From positions 124,001 through 188,000 of the forward strand of contig NZ_CP107559.1 in assembly GCF_026427715.1 (NCBI RefSeq): a DNA stretch of 64,000 bases, read 5' to 3'. Position numbers and translations under genes: made by a program. The stretch's first letter is position 1. Each line of letters starts with the position of its first letter. Under the pieces are notes generated by a model. That model saw only the letters and a program-made list of their open reading frames with translations, was not told the origin of the DNA and ran no database searches. The stretch comes from Methylocystis sp. MJC1. GTDB lineage: Bacteria > Pseudomonadota > Alphaproteobacteria > Rhizobiales > Beijerinckiaceae. Shown piece by piece: positions 44,901-53,937 of the stretch.

Positions 44901-45096
44901 TGTTCGTTCCGCCTCGTTGCCGTCGCTGTCGTTAACTTGGCTCGGCCCAAAAGGCGCGGTGGCAAAAGCGAGAAAAAACGGAACAAGCGCCGAAATTCAC
45001 GCCTTGCTCGGCGCCTCCGCACCGGTTATTTACAACACGTATATAACGGTGTGCCGCCGTTAAGTCGAATTGCCGGTGGTTGGAAGGACTGTGACA

Positions 45097-46149
45097 ATGA
45101 ACGCTACTTATAGAGTTGCCGTCCCTCCCCGCTTCAAACTCGGGCTTTCCGGATGCGGAGGCGGACTGGAATCCGTTTCCACCTCGCAACTCCTAGACTT
45201 GGCCGAAAAGGCGGAGGCGCTTGGCTACGACGCGCTCTGGATAAACGAGGAGCACTTCCAAGGTAGCGTCGTCGAAGTCGAGGGCCGTCGTTGCCACTCT
45301 CCCATCGTTCTTGCCTCGGCCATACTGTCGCGCACGAAGACTTTGCGCGTCGGGTTCTCGGTCCTTTTGCTCGCCTTGCACCATCCGGTCCGGCTCGCGG
45401 AGGAAATTGCGACATTGGACGTGCTATCCAATGGCCGGGTCGATTTCGGCATTTCTCGCGGAGGCAACGGGCGCTATCTCGAAGTGTATGGCGTAGAGCC
45501 CGAGAGCGTGGCGCAGCGCTTTCAGCATACGCTGGAGTTCGTTCTGCGCGCTTGGGGAGACGATAAGGTCTCGTTCGGCGGAAACGCTTATTCCATTGAG
45601 CCCAAGCCGATACAAAAGCCGCATCCGCCCGTCTTTATCGGCACCTATACGGACGAGACGGCTGGATGGACCGCGCAACAAGGACATGGCCTCATCTGTC
45701 ACGGCATTACCAGTATGGAAAATCAACGCAGATTGATGAAAGCCTTTGTTGAAGCGGGCGGAGATCCTGCCACGGCTCCTTTTGGACGCTTTGTCTATGT
45801 CGCGGAAAGCGATGAGCTCGCGCGAAAGGAATTGTGGCCCACAGTCGAAAAGCTCACGGAGCGCCTGCGCGGATTCAGACTATTCGACCGCAGCGGCGTT
45901 CTTCAGGAACGGGACCTCGAACCCGAGACGTTTTACAACGAAATGGTTATCGCTGGCGGACCGGCGACATGCGCTGAAAAAATACTCGATCTGAACAGGG
46001 AGCTCGGCGTGTGTTACCTCAACGCGCTCAGCGCATTTTTTGGCTTCCTGCCGCTACCGCTGCTGGAAAAATCATTGGAGCTGCTTGCAAGGGAGGTAAG
46101 ACCGCTGGTGGAGAAGCGCCTCATGGCAGGCGTGGAGCGAAGCTCTTGA
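45097..46149 (+). CDS. Luciferase-like flavin-dependent monooxygenase
   Basis: A 350-residue TIM-barrel protein of the bacterial luciferase/LLM class, which uses reduced FMN or F420 (FMN far more likely here). Family segments are LGYDALWINEEHF, LRVGFSVLLLALHHPVRLAEE, LSNGRVDFGISRGGN and PHPPVFIGTYTDETAGW. The ATG at 45097 follows GGAAGG; an upstream in-frame start is possible. The 3' end overlaps the convergent ATPase gene by 29 bases. Because it faces a metal-chelate uptake operon, a role in modifying or breaking the chelator is suggested; the substrate is unknown. Confidence 0.85.
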   Translation: MNATYRVAVPPRFKLGLSGCGGGLESVSTSQLLDLAEKAEALGYDALWINEEHFQGSVVEVEGRRCHSPIVLASAILSRTKTLRVGFSVLLLALHHPVRLAEEIATLDVLSNGRVDFGISRGGNGRYLEVYGVEPESVAQRFQHTLEFVLRAWGDDKVSFGGNAYSIEPKPIQKPHPPVFIGTYTDETAGWTAQQGHGLICHGITSMENQRRLMKAFVEAGGDPATAPFGRFVYVAESDELARKELWPTVEKLTERLRGFRLFDRSGVLQERDLEPETFYNEMVIAGGPATCAEKILDLNRELGVCYLNALSAFFGFLPLPLLEKSLELLAREVRPLVEKRLMAGVERSS

Positions 46150-46897
46150 TCGACGCGTGCGTCAGCTCTAGCAGATCAGCCTCGTAAGCAGCGCCCATTG
46201 CGTCGAGCGAGCAAACGTCTTTAGCTGCCCCGACGCCGAGTAAGCGTCCATTCTTGAGCAAGGCGACCTTTGCGCCGAGGAGGAAGGGATGATCAGGCGC
46301 GTGAGTTGTCATGAGCACCGTCTTGCCTGACTGCGCCAGTTCGCGCGTCAGAGCGAGCACGCGGCCCTGATTGGCCAAATCAAGGCTCGATGTCGGTTCG
46401 TCCATCACAAGTATCGGCGCATCCTGCGCCAGCGCCCGCGCAATAAGAACCAATTGCCGCTCGCCGCCAGAGAGGTGATTGATGGATCGGCGGGCCAGGT
46501 GCGAGACGCCAACCCGGCTCAGCATGGTGTCGGCAATTTCCCAGTCTGCCCGTGTTGGGCCGCCCAAGCCAGAAACATGCGGTATCCGGCCCAAGAGAAC
46601 CATGTGTCGCGCCTCGAAGGGAAACATTACGTCACTGGACTGCGGAACATAGGATATGAGCTTTGCTCGAGCGGTATGAGAAAGCTGCGTGGCGTCGTCG
46701 CCCAATACGCGAATGCGCCCGCGAGTTGGAGAAATATCGCCCAGCAGACATTTGATCAGCGTCGTTTTTCCCGCGCCGTTTGGGCCGAGCACGCACAAAA
46801 TCTCTCCCCTCCCGACGCTAAAGGACACGTCCGCCAGCGCCTCGCGTTCGACTGCAGGCCTACGGAAGGAAATATGTTCGAAAACGACGGCGTTCAT
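46121..46897 (-). CDS. FecE-type ABC transporter ATPase
   Basis: A 258-residue ATPase with Walker A GPNGAGKTT, signature LSGGERQL and Walker B LVMDEPTSSLD. It belongs to the iron-siderophore/B12/haem importer group. Its start overlaps the permease stop by four bases. The 3' end overlaps the luciferase-like gene on the other strand. Confidence 0.93.
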   Translation of the reverse strand: MNAVVFEHISFRRPAVEREALADVSFSVGRGEILCVLGPNGAGKTTLIKCLLGDISPTRGRIRVLGDDATQLSHTARAKLISYVPQSSDVMFPFEARHMVLLGRIPHVSGLGGPTRADWEIADTMLSRVGVSHLARRSINHLSGGERQLVLIARALAQDAPILVMDEPTSSLDLANQGRVLALTRELAQSGKTVLMTTHAPDHPFLLGAKVALLKNGRLLGVGAAKDVCSLDAMGAAYEADLLELTHASIKSFAPRLP

Positions 46898-47934
46898 TGC
46901 CAGTTCCGTTGGCCAAAGCGTATGAACAGGAAGAGAAAGAACGGCGCGCCGATCAAGGCGGTCAGAACGCCGAGCGGAATTTCGGCTTCAAACCCGCTGC
47001 GCGCCAGATCGTCAACCCCGAGCACAAACAGACCTCCCATCAGGAAGGTGGACATCAGAAGCTTGCCCGGCTTCAACCCGAAAACCGACCGGGCCATATG
47101 CGGCACGAGCAGACCGACCCACCCCACAATGCCCGCGACGCAGACCGTGGCGCCACTCATGATAGTTGCACAGACAATGACGGTGAAGCGCAGCTTCTTT
47201 ACATCGACGCCGAGACTCGCGGCTTCCGCGTCGCCGAGTGAAAGAAGGCTGAGCCGCCAACGAAGTGCGAAAAGGATTACCGATCCCGCGAGAACAGGAA
47301 TTGAAACCGCAATAGCCTCTTGGACGCCAATCTTTGACAGGCCGCCCATGAGCCAGAAGGTGATTGAGGCAAGAATCTCCACTGGGTCAGCGACATATTT
47401 GACGATCGAGATGAGCGCCTGGAAAAGCGCGGACGTCACCATGCCGCAGAGGACCAGCGTCACGATCGAAGCGCCCCTGATCGCTCTGTGCGCGGCGTAA
47501 GCGATCAGCACTGCAATGAAGCCTCCCACAAAGGCTGAAGCTTCGACAATGATGAGGGGTTGTCGAAGCAACATCGCGAGCGAAGCCCCAAATCCCGCGC
47601 CTGCAGAAACCCCGAGCAGCGCAGGGGACGCCATGGGATTACGAAAGATTGTTTGATACGCGGATCCTGCCACCGACAGGCCTGCGCCGACCATTACCGC
47701 TGCAATCACGCGAGGAAAGCGCACTTGCAGCACAATTGTCTCCGCGATAGCCGGGGGCTGGCTATTCCAGGGAACGAGTTTTCGGCCAAGCACTTCGATG
47801 ACGGTCGCGACTGGCAGGGGGTACCGTCCCAACGCGAGAGAACCGACGGCCAGCGCCAAAAGCAGCATCGATAGGAAAAGGACGGCGCCATAATCTGCGC
47901 GATTATCGGCCGCTTGAACCTGCAAGGATTTCAT
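46894..47934 (-). CDS. FecCD-type ABC permease
   Basis: A 346-residue inner-membrane permease with about ten helices. The family segments LPRVIAA-like (VRFPRVIAAVMVGAGLSVAG), NPMASPALLGVSAGAGFGAS and GWVGLLVPHMAR are clear. The ATG at 47934 lies inside the 3' end of the binding-protein gene (32-base overlap). Such permeases import ferric siderophores, haem or cobalamin. Only one permease gene is present, so it should act as a homodimer. Confidence 0.93.
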   Translation of the reverse strand: MKSLQVQAADNRADYGAVLFLSMLLLALAVGSLALGRYPLPVATVIEVLGRKLVPWNSQPPAIAETIVLQVRFPRVIAAVMVGAGLSVAGSAYQTIFRNPMASPALLGVSAGAGFGASLAMLLRQPLIIVEASAFVGGFIAVLIAYAAHRAIRGASIVTLVLCGMVTSALFQALISIVKYVADPVEILASITFWLMGGLSKIGVQEAIAVSIPVLAGSVILFALRWRLSLLSLGDAEAASLGVDVKKLRFTVIVCATIMSGATVCVAGIVGWVGLLVPHMARSVFGLKPGKLLMSTFLMGGLFVLGVDDLARSGFEAEIPLGVLTALIGAPFFLFLFIRFGQRNWQ

Positions 47935-48928
47935 CGATCCGCTCGTCGTTGAGATGGATATGGAAGAAGCGGTCGTAGAATCTCGCCATCTCCGCACGTA
48001 ATTCGCGCTGTCCGAAAATCGCGGGGTGAAATATCGTTGCAGCCCACAGCACCGTCAAAGGCTGCTCCACAGTCCGGTTCGCCCATAGATGCGCACCTGC
48101 CGGCGCGACATAAACCCTCCGGTCTCGAACAGCCGCAACCTCTTTGAGCCGCGGGTCATCGAAGGCCATCTGCCTTTCGCTCATATCCGCGACGATGATG
48201 ATCTGCGGGTTCCAGGCAAGTATCTGTTCGATGGAAAACGTAAAGCTTTCTTGGGCGCGGCCATTGTCGGTCACGCTGAGGCCCCCGGCGCGGGGGATCC
48301 ACCATTCGGCGATTTTGTGAGGTTGGGTAAGGCGTTTCAGGTTCAGGTAAAGAACCCGCGGCGGGGAGGCCGTTTGAGAGTCTATTCGACGCGTGACGTC
48401 GCCGATCATCTTGTCGAACCAGTCCTGATAAGCGAGCGCTTCCTGCTCCCTGTAAAAAACTTGGCCCAAAAACTTCATTACCGCCTTTACGTCGGCGGGC
48501 GCCGTCCACTGGAGAAAGGCCACCGGAAGCCCCAGGCTCCGCAGCGACTCGGCCGTGGCGCGGTCCATCGTCAGAACCAGATCCGGCTGCAACGATATGA
48601 TCGTCTCTACAGCCAGCCCTTTTTCAGCGCCTTGCACGATCGGCTTCGCCGCCAAACCGGGAGCGAAGACAAAATGTATCTTGCGACTGAGTTCGGGCGG
48701 AACGCCGTTGGCGACAACCGATTGCTCTCCCAGCGCGAAAAGAAACGAGTTGATGACAGGCACGGCGCCGAGGGTCACGACACGCTCGACATGGTCGGGA
48801 ACCTCGACTGTCTGCCTCGACATGTCGATGATCGTCCGCGCTTGAACGTCCGACGCGTCAGCGAAAAACGCGATCGCGGAGACAACCGCCCCCGCGATCG
48901 CGTTACGAAATGGAAGAGCTTGGAGCAT
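47903..48928 (-). CDS. Periplasmic metal-chelate binding protein (FecB/BtuF type)
   Basis: A 341-residue exported protein: a signal peptide (residues 1-30, ending VQA), then TIIDMSRQTVEVPDHVERVV, typical of class III binding proteins, and segments SLQPDLVLTMDRATAESLRS and AWNPQIIIVADMS. It delivers a chelate from the outer-membrane receptor to the FecCD-type permease. It starts directly after the TonB receptor stop. Confidence 0.9.
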   Translation of the reverse strand: MLQALPFRNAIAGAVVSAIAFFADASDVQARTIIDMSRQTVEVPDHVERVVTLGAVPVINSFLFALGEQSVVANGVPPELSRKIHFVFAPGLAAKPIVQGAEKGLAVETIISLQPDLVLTMDRATAESLRSLGLPVAFLQWTAPADVKAVMKFLGQVFYREQEALAYQDWFDKMIGDVTRRIDSQTASPPRVLYLNLKRLTQPHKIAEWWIPRAGGLSVTDNGRAQESFTFSIEQILAWNPQIIIVADMSERQMAFDDPRLKEVAAVRDRRVYVAPAGAHLWANRTVEQPLTVLWAATIFHPAIFGQRELRAEMARFYDRFFHIHLNDERIDEILAGSSGR

Positions 48929-51286
48929 TCAGAATTTGGCCGTCAGGCCCGCGAAGATCGTTCTCGGGGGGCCCGCAAAATAAGAGGTGCTGTTGAGGTT
49001 TGTTTCATTGACTGAGATCGCGCCTATATAGCGCGTGTCGAAAAGATTGCGGATACCGGCGTCGAGAGTGAGCGAGACGGGGAGACTGATCTTTCTGTTG
49101 ATCTCATAGGACGCGTTGAGGTCGACCACGCAATAGGGGGAAACGGACTGGCTATTGTCGGCCAGGCCATAACGGGTGCTGACGTAACGGATCACAGGCG
49201 TGAACTGGAAGCCGTCGCGATAATAGGTCACTGCGAATTTCGCTTGATACTTTGGCGCATAGGGGGCTTGTTTTCCCCCGATAAGCGCCACGGAATTGGA
49301 GCCTGTCGCAATGTTGGCCTTGTAAGTCTCCGAGGCTGCGGTCAGGCTGCCTGTCAGCGTCAGCCAATCGGTCGGTCGCCAAGCGGTTTCGATTTCGACC
49401 CCATAGCCCGTGGTCGCGGCGTTGCTTTGATAATAGCTCTGCCCGACGGCCGCATCAAAGACCAGAACTTCCTTCTTGTGCGTCCAGAAGCCGAAAAACG
49501 TCGGCACGACGGTGAGGTTTCCGGATTGATACCTTGCGCCAAAGTCGACCGCGTCGACCATCTCGGGCCGGATCATATTCATCAGGCTCTGGAGCGTCAT
49601 GCCTTTTTTCAAGAAAGACGCTTCGGCGCTGTTGAATGAACTTGCCTGCGGCCCCCAGTCGGGGCGGCCGGTCTTGCGGCTGTAGCTGGCGTTGACGCTC
49701 CATTCGTCTGACAGCTGATGGCGGATCCCGAGGTTCGGCAGCCAGTCATGAAAATAGCGGGCTTTCGCGGTCGCCGCTGGGTCGGCTGCCGGACCATAGG
49801 CCCAAACGTCCCCATAAGAGACGTCTGGAAGGCCCGCTGTCTTGAAATATTGCATTTCCGGCGTGCCTTGGATGAGCAGACGAACGCCGCCGCTGATTGT
49901 CGTGGGTCCCCAATCCTGCGTGTATTGCAAGAAAGGACTATAGAATTCGTGATTGCCCAACCGGGCGAGCGTCGAATAGTTCGCGAACTGCATCGCGCCG
50001 AACGGCGTAACGTTGTATAGGCGCTGACCGAGCGGCGGGGGTTCCGGCTTTGTGCTTTGACCCCAATATCCGAGCAAAAAATGACCGTCCCAGGGGAACT
50101 TCTTATGATATTCGGCAACGCCTCCGATATTGTAGTTGTTGATTGGCCAGAGCTGCACTCTGGCTCCAGCCGTCGTTAGTTGATATCCTTGATTTCGCCA
50201 ATAGTAAGGCTTCAATATTAACGTATCTGTCGGCGTGATGTTGTAGGAAATTTCTGAAAAAATGACATTGTCGACGTGGCGCACGCGATTGAATTGATAG
50301 TTATTGACGTCGGTGGCCGGCTTGCCTGTAAACGCGGTTGTGTAGTCATACCACGCCCATTTCGCCAGATTTTGTGTTTGCGCGAAAGACAGCGGCGAAT
50401 AGCTGTAGGCCCTTTGATCGTTATGGATCAAATATAGATTAACGTTGAGCTTGTCGCCGATCGGCTGTGAGACGCCCAGCATGACGTTCTCGCGCCGCGC
50501 GTCGCCCTCGCCCTTCCATTTGTTGGCGTCCGCGAGAGAGCCGGACACGAAGATAGCGCCGCCGCTCGCCAGACGTCCTGTGTCAATGCGCCCATAAGTC
50601 CGCCAAAATCCGTTCGAACCAGCGGCCTGAGTCAGCGTGCCTCCGGATTTTTCTTGCGGTGCGAGAACCCTGAGATCAAGAGAACCTGCCGCGCTGGAGA
50701 ATCCTAAGCCCTGGTTGGCCTGCAGGCTTCCTCGGTAGAGGTTGATTTCAGCGACATTGTTTAAGTCGACGAGGTCCGCGCCTCCAACGATGCCCGCGAT
50801 CGGCAGACCATTTATATTTCGGGACAGGAAGAAATCAGAAACGCCCCTGACAGTGATGCTCCTGTTGAACGACAGCCCGAAAGGATCGCCCGAGTCCTCG
50901 ATAACGCTGGGGAGCAGATCCAACGGCTTATAGGAGCTGGCCTGAGCGGGCCCCCCAAGCAGTCTGATGCCTTCTCTCCCGACGGAGCTCATGGGATTAG
51001 GGGCGCGGCTGCGGACAGCCGTAAACAGCGGATCGCCCGGCCGATCGGTCCGGGTCATGCTGATTTGATCTCCCGACGGACTTCCGACCGCTTGGCCAGA
51101 TTGGGAGGCAGCAGCAGCCTCTGACGCGCCGCGAGCCGCTGGCTTCGGTTTTGCTCCTTGCGGCTTGTTTATCTCGATGGGCGGAAGAGTTTGCTGCGCG
51201 AGCGCCGCCCCGCCGAGCGGGAGGAAAGGTAGCAAGGAGACGCCGCGTAAGACAAACGAAGCTTTCCAGAGTTTACCGAGCGCCAT
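48929..51286 (-). CDS. TonB-dependent outer-membrane receptor
   Basis: A 785-residue receptor. The ATG at 51286 gives a signal peptide ending AALAQ; a linker rich in Pro, Lys and Ala follows. The plug domain has RSITVRGVSDFFLSRNINGL and AEINLYRGSLQANQGLGF; the barrel ends in the terminal Phe (TIFAGLTAKF). It heads an operon with binding protein, permease and ATPase. The ligand is unknown. No B12 riboswitch was seen upstream. The region before the start is unusually AT-rich (TATATATCTGACATATAAT). Confidence 0.93.
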   Translation of the reverse strand: MALGKLWKASFVLRGVSLLPFLPLGGAALAQQTLPPIEINKPQGAKPKPAARGASEAAAASQSGQAVGSPSGDQISMTRTDRPGDPLFTAVRSRAPNPMSSVGREGIRLLGGPAQASSYKPLDLLPSVIEDSGDPFGLSFNRSITVRGVSDFFLSRNINGLPIAGIVGGADLVDLNNVAEINLYRGSLQANQGLGFSSAAGSLDLRVLAPQEKSGGTLTQAAGSNGFWRTYGRIDTGRLASGGAIFVSGSLADANKWKGEGDARRENVMLGVSQPIGDKLNVNLYLIHNDQRAYSYSPLSFAQTQNLAKWAWYDYTTAFTGKPATDVNNYQFNRVRHVDNVIFSEISYNITPTDTLILKPYYWRNQGYQLTTAGARVQLWPINNYNIGGVAEYHKKFPWDGHFLLGYWGQSTKPEPPPLGQRLYNVTPFGAMQFANYSTLARLGNHEFYSPFLQYTQDWGPTTISGGVRLLIQGTPEMQYFKTAGLPDVSYGDVWAYGPAADPAATAKARYFHDWLPNLGIRHQLSDEWSVNASYSRKTGRPDWGPQASSFNSAEASFLKKGMTLQSLMNMIRPEMVDAVDFGARYQSGNLTVVPTFFGFWTHKKEVLVFDAAVGQSYYQSNAATTGYGVEIETAWRPTDWLTLTGSLTAASETYKANIATGSNSVALIGGKQAPYAPKYQAKFAVTYYRDGFQFTPVIRYVSTRYGLADNSQSVSPYCVVDLNASYEINRKISLPVSLTLDAGIRNLFDTRYIGAISVNETNLNSTSYFAGPPRTIFAGLTAKF

Positions 51287-51551
51287 AATACCCCCAAGCA
51301 CACGAAATTCGCTATATATATCTGACATATAATTAAGCTGAGTCCAAGCTCAAAAATGCCACAGTCGCAAAGATCATCTGCTCAGCCGCGCGGCAGAGCT
51401 GCTTTCTGACAAGGCGCCGACTAGACCGTTTGCCTATTCAACAGACGAAAGACCGTATGTCCGCTTTTGCGACTGAGGTGGCTCGCCCTACGCTGTGCGA
51501 GCGAGGGTTGCTCGGCGATCCGAGCCGATCCTCAGCGCAGGAGGGCGAGCC

Positions 51552-52661
51552 ATGGAGCAGTCTACAGAGATTTTCGTCGGGATCGACGTTTCGAAGGCGC
51601 GTAACGCGGTTGCAGTCGCTTCCGGCGGGCGAAGCGGCGAGGTGCGTTTTGTCGGGGAAGTGGATTCGTCTGTCGAAAGCATGCGCCGCCTCATCAAGCG
51701 CATTACGGCCAAACATGCGGATGCGCATTTTTGCTATGAAGCCGGGCCGACCGGTTATGGCCTGAACCGGCTCATCGTTTCGATGGGGTTCCCTTGTTCC
51801 GTGGTCGCGCCTTCTCTCATTCCGCGCAAGGCGGGCGATCGGGTCAAGACCAACCGTCGCGATGCGGTTGCGCTCGCCAGGTTGCTTCGGGCTGGTGAAC
51901 TGACAGCCGTGTGGGTTCCGGACGAAAGTCATGAAGCGATGCGCGATCTCGTGCGCGCAAGAGCCGCGGCGGTCGAAACGCTGTGTGTGCATCGTCAGCA
52001 GGTGAGCGCATTTATGCTCCGGCACAGTCGGATTTTTCCGCGCAAGACCGCTTGGGGCGCTCGTCATCTTCGCTGGCTTCAAGAACAGAAATTTGATCAT
52101 CCGGCCCATCAGATCGCGTTGCAGGAGATGGTCGAAGCCGTGAGAATCTCTAAGGAGCGCGTGGAGCGTCTCGAGGCGGCGATCGAAGAGTTCCTACCCG
52201 AATGGTCGCTGGCGCCTGTGGTCCAGGCGCTCCAGACCCTACGAGGGATCGATCTGATCGTAGCCGTTACCTGCGCCACGGAGCTTGGCGATCTGAGTCG
52301 CTTCGAAAATCCGCGTCAGCTCATGGGCTATCTCGGTCTGACGCCGAGTGAGCGCTCGACGGGCGACACAGTTCGGCGTGGCGGCATCACCAAGGCCGGC
52401 AATGGTCGCGTGCGGCATCTGCTGATCGAAAGCGCCTGGACCTACCGCCATCCACCACGGATCGGAAAATTGAAGCTCTACAAACTCGAAGCCGCGCCGC
52501 CGCGCGTAAGAGAGATAGCGTGGAAAGCGCAGACCCGCCTAACAGCACGATATCGCGCGCTCAGTGCACGCGGCAAAAAAACGACCGTCGTCTGCGCCGC
52601 AATTGCGCGGGAGCTTGTTGGTTTCATGTGGTGCGTTGCAAAGGAGGCGCAAACCGCCTGA
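51552..52661 (+). CDS. IS110-family transposase, IS1111 subgroup (copy B)
   Basis: A 369-residue transposase identical to copy A except for one Arg-to-Lys change near the C terminus (base 52579). The ATG at 52552-type position of copy A corresponds here to 51552, with the same AGGAGGG site. Near identity implies recent transposition, recombination or gene conversion between the copies. Confidence 0.93.
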   Translation: MEQSTEIFVGIDVSKARNAVAVASGGRSGEVRFVGEVDSSVESMRRLIKRITAKHADAHFCYEAGPTGYGLNRLIVSMGFPCSVVAPSLIPRKAGDRVKTNRRDAVALARLLRAGELTAVWVPDESHEAMRDLVRARAAAVETLCVHRQQVSAFMLRHSRIFPRKTAWGARHLRWLQEQKFDHPAHQIALQEMVEAVRISKERVERLEAAIEEFLPEWSLAPVVQALQTLRGIDLIVAVTCATELGDLSRFENPRQLMGYLGLTPSERSTGDTVRRGGITKAGNGRVRHLLIESAWTYRHPPRIGKLKLYKLEAAPPRVREIAWKAQTRLTARYRALSARGKKTTVVCAAIARELVGFMWCVAKEAQTA

Positions 52662-52942
52662 GACGCAACACAGGCAATTGATTATCCGCTCGCGCATGGG
52701 CGGGGACTGGATCTCGGCGAGGGGAATACCCGTCACACGCTTTGTGGCCGGCAACAGCCGACGCCCGTTGTAAGATAGGGACAGCCCCAGACGCATTTTC
52801 GGGAATGCGGTAACCAACCCGCGCATAAGAGCTTGATCACCGACGTCTTTCAGATCCAGTCCCTACCCCTGCGCGACAACCGTCCTTCCACGCCGCTTCC
52901 CGTGGCGTGAAGTCGCTCGTCAAATTTGTTGACAGCGGACAT
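52662..52942 (+). ncRNA. Candidate guide (seek/bridge) RNA region of IS1111 copy B
   Basis: The counterpart of 5520-5800 with one base change (T at 52768). It is non-coding and lies downstream of the transposase, where IS1111-type elements encode their targeting RNA. Not folded. Confidence 0.4.
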
Positions 52943-53020
52943 AAGAGCGTGATCGAATGACCGCCTACAGCGCAGCGCGCAGAGTTGGTTAGGCGCCCAC
53001 CAGCGAAAGGTGGACACCAA

Positions 53021-53143
53021 ATGGCTGCGGTGAAGGATGGTTTTGGCGCGCAGCGGCGGCCGTGGAGCCTTGCTGAGCGCCCGCGGCTTGTCGATGAAAC
53101 TTTGGCGCTAACGACGCGCCGGCGTTTGGCTCGTGCGTAGCGC
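53021..53143 (+). pseudogene. IS66 tnpA remnant
   Basis: The frame from ATG at 53021 reads QRRPWSLAERPRLVDETLAL and stops at a TAG. RRPWSLAER.RLV.E.LAL matches the start of IS66 Orf1, and the following DNA keeps degenerate traces of its HTH in another frame. It is heavily decayed. It matters because it identifies the DNA next to IS1111 copy B as an IS66 left end. Confidence 0.65.
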
Positions 53144-53225
53144 GACGATTGTTTTTCGCAGTCTGGACAGACCCTAGCCCCAAGGGCACAACCGAAAAAC
53201 TACACCCGAGGATTGAGAGAAAAGA

Positions 53226-53927
53226 CTATCGGGCGCGTGGGCCCTCGCCGCGATCGACGCGCGTCGCGATCCAGACGACATGCCGGGCTCCGCCTTGTCC
53301 CCCGTTGGCGCGCACCTTGATCTCCTCGACGCCGAACCCGGCGTTGTGGAGTCGCTGTGTGAAGCTGCGGTCCGGGGCGCACGACCAAACGGCCAGGACG
53401 CCGCCGGGACGCAAGGCTTTACGCGCGGCCGCCAATCCCGCCTTGTGATAAAGCCCGTCATTGGCTTCGCGCGTCAGACCCTCGGGGCCGTTATCGACGT
53501 CGAGGAGGATTGCGTCATAGGACCCGCGCCCCGAATGGATGAGGCGGCCAACATCCGTTTCCTGGATCGAGACGCGCGGATCCGTCAGACTCGTCCCGTG
53601 TAATTCAGCCATTGGACCGCGCGCCCACGCCACCACGGCAGGAACGAGCTCCGCGACGACGACTCGCGCCTTTGGATCGAGGACTCCAAGCACGGCGCGC
53701 AAAGTAAAACCCATCCCAAGCCCGCCGATGAGGATGCTCGGCCCTGGGCAGGAACGAATTCTCTCACATGAGAGCGTGGCGAGCGCTTGTTCGGATCCGC
53801 TCAAACGGCTGTTCATGAGTTCATTGTTGCCGAGCATGATCGAAAATTCGGCTCCCCGGCGCATCAGTCGCAGCGCGCCCTCGCCGCCAGGTATTTGCGC
53901 CGTGTCGATCAAAGACCAGGGAATCAC
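53226..53927 (-). CDS. Spermidine-synthase-like protein
   Basis: A 233-residue Rossmann-type protein similar to polyamine synthase and SAM-methyltransferase folds. SILIGGLGMGFTLRAVL is the nucleotide/SAM-binding loop, VVVAELVPAVVAWARG follows, and YDAILLDVDNGPEG is the acidic motif. It is shorter than true spermidine synthases, so the substrate is uncertain. It lies 10 bases downstream of the DUF938 gene and is probably co-transcribed with it. Confidence 0.8.
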   Translation of the reverse strand: MIPWSLIDTAQIPGGEGALRLMRRGAEFSIMLGNNELMNSRLSGSEQALATLSCERIRSCPGPSILIGGLGMGFTLRAVLGVLDPKARVVVAELVPAVVAWARGPMAELHGTSLTDPRVSIQETDVGRLIHSGRGSYDAILLDVDNGPEGLTREANDGLYHKAGLAAARKALRPGGVLAVWSCAPDRSFTQRLHNAGFGVEEIKVRANGGQGGARHVVWIATRVDRGEGPRAR

Positions 53928-53937
53928 GTTCGCCTCT

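Larger units (their letters stand above)
51449..52949 (+). mobile_element. IS110-family (IS1111 subgroup) element, copy B
   Basis: The same 1501-base unit as 4307-5807, in the same orientation, with two differences noticed. Subterminal repeats TATGTCCGCT and AGCGGACATA are conserved. Its right end is followed, after the same 72-base spacing as copy A, by a decayed IS66 tnpA, so it also appears to sit in an IS66 left tip. Confidence 0.92.

Noticed and set aside
51287..51448. Cobalamin riboswitch ahead of the TonB receptor operon
   Set aside because: No B12-box-like element or suitable long leader is visible; the region is short and AT-rich.
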